Below, in pieces: positions 59,620 to 64,000 of a DNA stretch of 64,000 bases. Origin of the DNA: Choristoneura fumiferana (Eukaryota > Arthropoda > Insecta > Lepidoptera > Tortricidae); NCBI RefSeq assembly GCF_025370935.1, contig NC_133485.1:14006994-14070993 (forward strand), given 5' to 3'. Position 1 is the first letter of the stretch, and each line of letters begins with the position of its first letter. The notes beneath the pieces were generated by a model that was not told the origin of the DNA, searched no databases, and saw only the letters and a list, made by a program, of their open reading frames with translations. A program made the position numbers and the translations under genes.

Positions 59620-59815
59620 AGGCAGACGGAGCACTGCTAGCAGTTTTAGGTTTTAAGTTTGACAAAAACGGTACAATACGAGTAGTGACAGGTTGCTAGC
59701 CTGTCGCCTACGGTATACCTTAACCTATATCCTCAGTCGCCTCTTACGACATCCTCGGAAGAAATTAAGTGGTGTAATTCTAACCCGACACCACACGGGT
59801 CTTTTGTTAATAAAC
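59620..59815. repeat. Repeat related in reverse to 3310-3500
   Basis: TTTGACAAAAACGGTACAAT, GACAGGTTGCTAGCCTGTCG and CGACACCACACGGGTC are the reverse complement of blocks nested in the element at 3086-3755. An ACAC microsatellite (59577-59592) lies just upstream. Confidence 0.75.
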
Positions 59816-60005
59816 CTTCTTTTTTTGCTTAACAAAAGACCCACGAAGTAGGTACCTTAAGGACTATAGAACATTTTCAAAAGAAAAGTCATTACGATTT
59901 TTCTTGTTGATTAATGCGATGTCACGTTTATTGTGAAATGGTTTCATGGGCGCTCATGAATAAATTCTTTGACCGTAACAATGCAAACATGTATTATAAT
60001 AATAC

Positions 60006-60782
60006 TGTTACGTTCGTGGGGTGGGTTCGTGATTGAAAAGCACTTTTAACACCGATGAATAAGAGTAGGATTTATTTTCACACTGTTACTTAACTTTACA
60101 AAACACTTAAAAACAGTTCACAGTTTCACAGTAATTTTGCACTCTAAAACTCACTTACAAGTCGCTTTGATTCTCTTCGATGTTTATCGCTCGGTATCGC
60201 ATTCAAAAACTGTCCTCCGCCGCAACCTCACCTGGCTTATATACCCCGGTGAATCGGTCCACAAAGTTCGAGAACAGTCCAGCTAGGACGTCATACCTAC
60301 ATCTCGAATGTTCCGGAAACGAGTAGAGTGTCTGTCTCTTTCATGTGCTATCTCACACAGTTACTAGAATATTCCGGAAATGGGATCATCTGTCTGTCTC
60401 TCTCACACATATAGGTTATCCTTGTCACACACCTTCTCGAATGTTCTCAGTATAGCTGTCTCTTTCTAATCGTGCTATCTCTTTCACTCCTATTGAAAAT
60501 TTCGCCATATACTGAAATGTACTTCAAAGGCCATAAGGGTCCTGAAAACGCCTGAAAACGGGGTTTCAGGTTATGGTGTCATCGGATAGAGGGTGGCCTG
60601 AAACGGACTGAAAACATGTTTCAGGCGCCTGAAAACGACGGCAACTTGGGTGAAATTTTGATAAACTAATATGTGATAGAGCATCCTCTGAAACGGCCTG
60701 AAACCGTATTCCAGCCTACTGAAAACGCCTCCAATTGGTCGAAAAACACGATCAAAGTTTCCACCTAACCACCGCCGTAACA
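60006..60782 (-). mobile_element. Solo LTR, gypsy-like, minus orientation
   Basis: The 777-bp segment starts TGTTACG and ends CCGTAACA, so it has TG...CA termini with a short inverted repeat, and it is flanked on both sides by the 4-bp duplication ATAC (60002-60005 and 60783-60786). On the minus strand a TATATAAG box lies at about 60240, and AATAAA follows about 170 bp further at about 60075. Both fit LTR orientation. The U3 side has repeated CCTGAAAACG words. No internal gag-pol is present, so it is a recombination-derived solo LTR. The clade is inferred from the 4-bp duplication only. Confidence 0.8.
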
Positions 60783-61213
60783 ATACATAGGTACAACGTG
60801 TAGCCGTTTTTTGGGCTAGTATTGCTGTCACTGTTAAGACTGTTAACACGACCAGTTTATGTATATGAGTGGCCGGCCTGGCATAAAAACTATATTGATT
60901 TTCAACAATGTTGACTTTTAATGCTTTTGATAATCTATGTTGCGGCTCACTGTACGCTTGCTACAGTACATTTATGGCCCGTAAAAAAAGGTTTAGTATG
61001 ATTGCAGAAGAAGCCATAATATGATAGGAATTTCTTTTTAACCTTTTTGTCGCCACGTCAAATACAAAAGACATCACCCATACGCCAGGCTTCCATATTG
61101 CAATGTCTAAAATTGAACCTTAATGCAATTGAACGAAGGTTGCTTTTGCACTGAAGTAATGGACGTATATATAGGTCGTTGGCGTGGAACCTGCGTCGAA
61201 AAGGGTTAACCTG

Positions 61214-61342
61214 GGGGCCTACTCCGAAATTCGAAAATAGAAGTTCGTATCGTACCGGCCCCTCACTCTCGTTATTGAATAGAATAAGTGTCAGAGGGAC
61301 AGAACGACACTAACTTCGATTTTCGAATTTCGTAGTAGCCCC
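61214..61342. mobile_element. MITE, GGGCTACTACGAA family, second complete copy
   Basis: GGGCCTACTCCGAAATTCGA at the left and TTCGAATTTCGTAGTAGCCC at the right, with GTTCGTATCGTACCGG inside. Same family as 40809-40974. Confidence 0.8.
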
Positions 61343-61722
61343 GCTACTGGATGGAAAAAACTAAAAAACTAGAAAAATATAAAAAAAACTGGCCATAGAA
61401 AGACCAAAATTGTTCTAATTTGTGGTGAAGGAGAAAGTGGATGTCGCTTCTTATTAGGTTATTAGGTTAGCTGGCCGAAGATCATGCGGAGTGCCGGTTA
61501 CTGCAGCGACAAGAGCGTAGGTAGCTCTTAAATATAAGAAGAAGGAGAGGATGACTGTAGTAAACTTTGTATCATATCTGGCTGGCCTGTTGTCGAAATG
61601 AGAGATTGCGATAAAAACGGTGCGCATACGGTGCGTCACTACGATTCCGTGCCGTTTTTAAGCAGCGGTTTGGTCGCACCTTAACTCACACCTACTGTTT
61701 TAAAAAAATGGTTTGTTTTTAG

Positions 61723-64000
61723 ATTCATTCAAAGACCTACAAGGCGAGAACTTGAGACTTGGAGGTGCATTCGCTAATAATTATATGCCTTATAGAATAG
61801 GTAAGTGAAAGTGACACTAAATTTTAGGGGCTGTTTCATCAGCCATTCATTAATTTTAACTGACGGGTAAATGTGATTGCGTCTCTGTCTATTCGAACAA
61901 AACAAACAGAGACGGAAAATTTATCAATGGATGGTGAAACGGCCCCTTAGTTAATGTTCATCTGAAGGACCTAAATTCTATTCTATACTTATATTATCTT
62001 GTTTTACTGCACTTTTGGACGTTTTCAGAGAGCAATGAGAAGCGAAAAGAAACAGACAAATATCAAGGTACCTACAGACTACTCAATATTTTATTGCTCT
62101 TCCACAATGTATGGTTACAGATGTTATAAAAGGATATGTGATCATCATGGACCCTGTTGGGCACAGCAATATTTACACAAGAGGGCTACTTTTATATAAT
62201 TAATAAATTTACTTTTATTTTAGCAACAGCTTTCGGCGATATTAGTGCCCATTTGCATCGTCGATTGGGACTAATAGCTTTGTGTTTGCATTTTTGTTTG
62301 TTTTTCTCGATTATTCCATAAAAATTTAATGAAAATTAAAAATGTGGTCTGATAGAACTCTTCTTATTATATAAGTTAATGTGTCTACTCCGATAATTAT
62401 TCGTTGTAGACTTTTATTTTCTTTGAAAACCGATAATAAACATTAATTCGTTTTTAAAAAAATATAAAAGTCTATCACGAATTTCAATTCATTCAATAAT
62501 TCACGAATAACTATTATAAATGCGAAAGTCTGTGAGTGAGCGAGCGAGTGAGTGAGTATGTTTGGTTCTCCTTCACACTGAAACGGCTGGACGGATTTGG
62601 ATGAAGTTTGGTATGTAGCTGGACATCTGGAATAAAACATAGGCTACTTTTTATTCCGATATACCCACGGGATAGGGATGAAATCTCGAAACAACAACCG
62701 CTGGGCTTGAAATTCGACATGATTGTTTTTAATGTAGCGTCAATGATTAAACGATTTAATTTTAGGGAATACCCACGGGGATTTTGAAAAATTCCGAAAT
62801 CGCAATTCAGCTGCTGGATCTAATGATTACCGTGTGCGAAGCCGCGGATAAACACTAGTTCCATATATTTTGACACTTCTACACCTGAGCATAGGTTAAA
62901 TACCGCAGTCATGGTATATATTTTTCAGATATCGAAAAGAAGATAAAAGACGCGCAAATCCGGGAAGCATATGTAAAAAAGAGTGTAAAATATATATTTC
63001 AATACATTAAGCTTCAAAACAGCTTTGAAAAGAAATTAGATTGGTGTATCGAAACAAACAAATATTGGACCCCAAAAACAACTGTGGACCCATGCAAACC
63101 AACAACAACCGAATCTACAGACGTAACTGGAACGACAGCTCGCATAAAGACGACGAAAATTGTTTGTTATACAGAAACAGAGCCAGACTCCGAAGAGAAT
63201 ACAGAGAGGCCAACAGAGAGACCAAAAACAACTACTCCATGGCACACAACCGCCTCAGTAGAGACAGAGAAGCCAACAAAGAGACCAAAAACAACTACTC
63301 CATGGCACACAACCGCCTCAGAAGAGACAGAGAAGCCAACAAAGAGACCAAAAACAACTACTCAATGGCACACAACCGCCTCAGAAGAGACAGAGAAGCC
63401 AACAAAGAGACCAAAAACAACTACTCCATGGCACACAACCGCCTCAGAAGAGACAGAGAAGCCAACAAAGAGACCAAAAACAACTACTCCATGGCACACA
63501 ACCGCCTCAGAAGAGGCAGAGAAGCCAACAAAGAGACCAAAAACAACTACTCCATGGCACACAACCGCCTCAGAAGAGACAGAGAAGCCAACAAAGAGAC
63601 CAAAAACAACTACTCCATGGCACACAACCGCCTCAGAAGAGACAGAGAAGCCAACAAAGAGACCAAAAACAACTACTCCATGGCACACAACCGCTTCAGA
63701 AGAGACAGAGAAGCCAACAAAGAGACCAAGAACAACAACCCCATGGGACGCAAGCGAGTCAGAAGAGGAGACAAAGAAGCCAACAAAGAGACCAAAAACA
63801 AAAACCCCTTGGCATGGAAGTGAGTCAGAAGAGGAGACAAAGAAGCCAACAAAAAGACCAAAAACAAAAACTCCATGGCACTCATCCAGCTCAGAAGAAG
63901 AGACAATGAAACCAACAAAGAGACCAAAAACGGAAACCCCTTGGCATGGAAGCGAGTCAGAAGAGGAGACAAAGAAGCCTACAAAGAGACCAAAAACAAA
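61723..64000 (+). CDS. Family member 8: secreted repeat protein, 3' end beyond the window
   Basis: Three exons are visible: 61723-61800 (TTTTTAG acceptor, GTAAGT donor), 62029-62067 (TTTTCAG, GTACCT) and 62929 to beyond 64000 (TTTTTCAG). All are phase 1. The 39-nt middle exon equals the length of exon 2 in member 6. The last exon opens with the family helix and motif NSFEKKLDWCI. It then has a Thr-rich linker with Cys, and at least twelve repeats of 21-22 residues containing TTPWHTTASEETEKP and TKRPK. The first nine repeat marks are 63 bp apart and the last three 66 bp apart. Trp, Thr, Pro, Glu and Lys dominate. No stop occurs before the window edge. The first exon is uncertain (see 57291). 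The function is unknown, and an extracellular structural role is inferred. Confidence 0.7.
61827..61946. mobile_element. MITE, GGGGCYGTTTCA family, with TTA duplication
   Basis: The left GGGGCTGTTTCATCAGCCAT and right ATGGATGGTGAAACGGCCCC are terminal inverted repeats. TTA flanks both sides, the target duplication expected for PIF/Harbinger-like elements. It lies in an intron of member 8. Confidence 0.75.
62511..62860. repeat. ATAAATGCGAAAGT...CTAG repeat, longest copy
   Basis: It runs from ACTATTATAAATGCGAAAG through CATAGGCTACTTTTTATTCC and CCCACGGGATAGGG to GCGAAGCCGCGGATAAACAC and TAGTT. It lies in the last intron of member 8, about 70 bp before the acceptor. Confidence 0.7.
63174..64000. 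repeat. 63/66-bp coding minisatellite of member 8
   Basis: The codon block CCATGG (Pro-Trp) recurs at 63237, 63300, 63426, 63489, 63552, 63615, 63678 and 63741, with a CAATGG variant at 63363. Spaced versions follow at 63807, 63873 and 63939. The period is 63 bp, then 66 bp. Because the period is divisible by three, other frames also stay open. The functional frame is fixed by the upstream splice junction and family motif. Confidence 0.95.

Noticed and set aside
63041..63823. 260-codon plus-strand frame containing NNYSMAHNRLRRDREANK
   Set aside because: It is out of phase with the splice junction and family motif at 62929-63060. It is open only because the repeat period is a multiple of three.
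63362..63972. Minus-strand frames with VFGLFVGFS repeats that look like membrane segments
   Set aside because: They are the antisense of the member 8 repeat, with no independent start or promoter.

Overview
This window looks like a lepidopteran (moth or butterfly) nuclear scaffold. It is AT-rich and intron-rich, it has a 100-N assembly gap at 26151-26250, and it is packed with repeat types that I know as common in Lepidoptera: tRNA-derived SINEs, RTE-like LINE tails ending in ATG microsatellites, short TIR elements, fold-back elements, GGTTCCG-type repeats and sequences ending in GAAGCCGCGGGC...CTAG. No bacterial, viral or organellar gene is present. The order assignment rests on repeat style only.

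Left part (1-26 kb): I find no convincing host gene. It is a repeat landscape. It holds LINE 3' ends (1.9, 23.5, 24.9 and 25.4 kb), a diverged and duplicated GAT microsatellite (4.5-5.3 kb), four successive inverted repeats (7.3-9.2 kb), an inverted pair of 13-bp minisatellites (11.8-13.5 kb), a hairpin element (18.6 kb), reverse and partial SINEs, and several MITEs.

Middle (26.25-29.9 kb): a decayed BEL/Pao LTR retrotransposon keeps gag, zinc knuckles and an aspartic protease in broken frames. Its RT, RNase H and integrase are largely deleted.

Right part (30-64 kb): a plus-strand tandem cluster of small multi-exon genes for secreted proteins. I number the members 1 to 8. Each well-supported member starts with a signal-peptide exon, all its introns are in phase 1, and the last exon carries a helical segment ending in a shared motif of the form [QN]xR[ILV]ExKL[DN]xC[LI]. 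Beyond the motif the tails differ. Members 1 and 2 are Lys/Arg-rich, member 3 ends almost at once, members 5-7 carry Thr/Glu/Tyr repeats and then a basic tail, and member 8 carries a 21-22 residue Thr/Pro/Lys/Trp repeat that runs off the window. Members 1 and 2 share a TATA promoter and a 15-nt microexon. Members 5 and 6 share a duplicated upstream region. Member 6 is truncated and member 4 is fragmentary. I do not recognise the family by name. It is the main candidate for something undescribed: a fast-evolving cluster of secreted, repeat-tailed proteins with oppositely charged tails. A role as a structural or adhesive secretion (silk, glue or mucin-like) is inference only. Introns and spacers of the cluster are filled with satellites, MITEs, a SINE and a 777-bp solo LTR.
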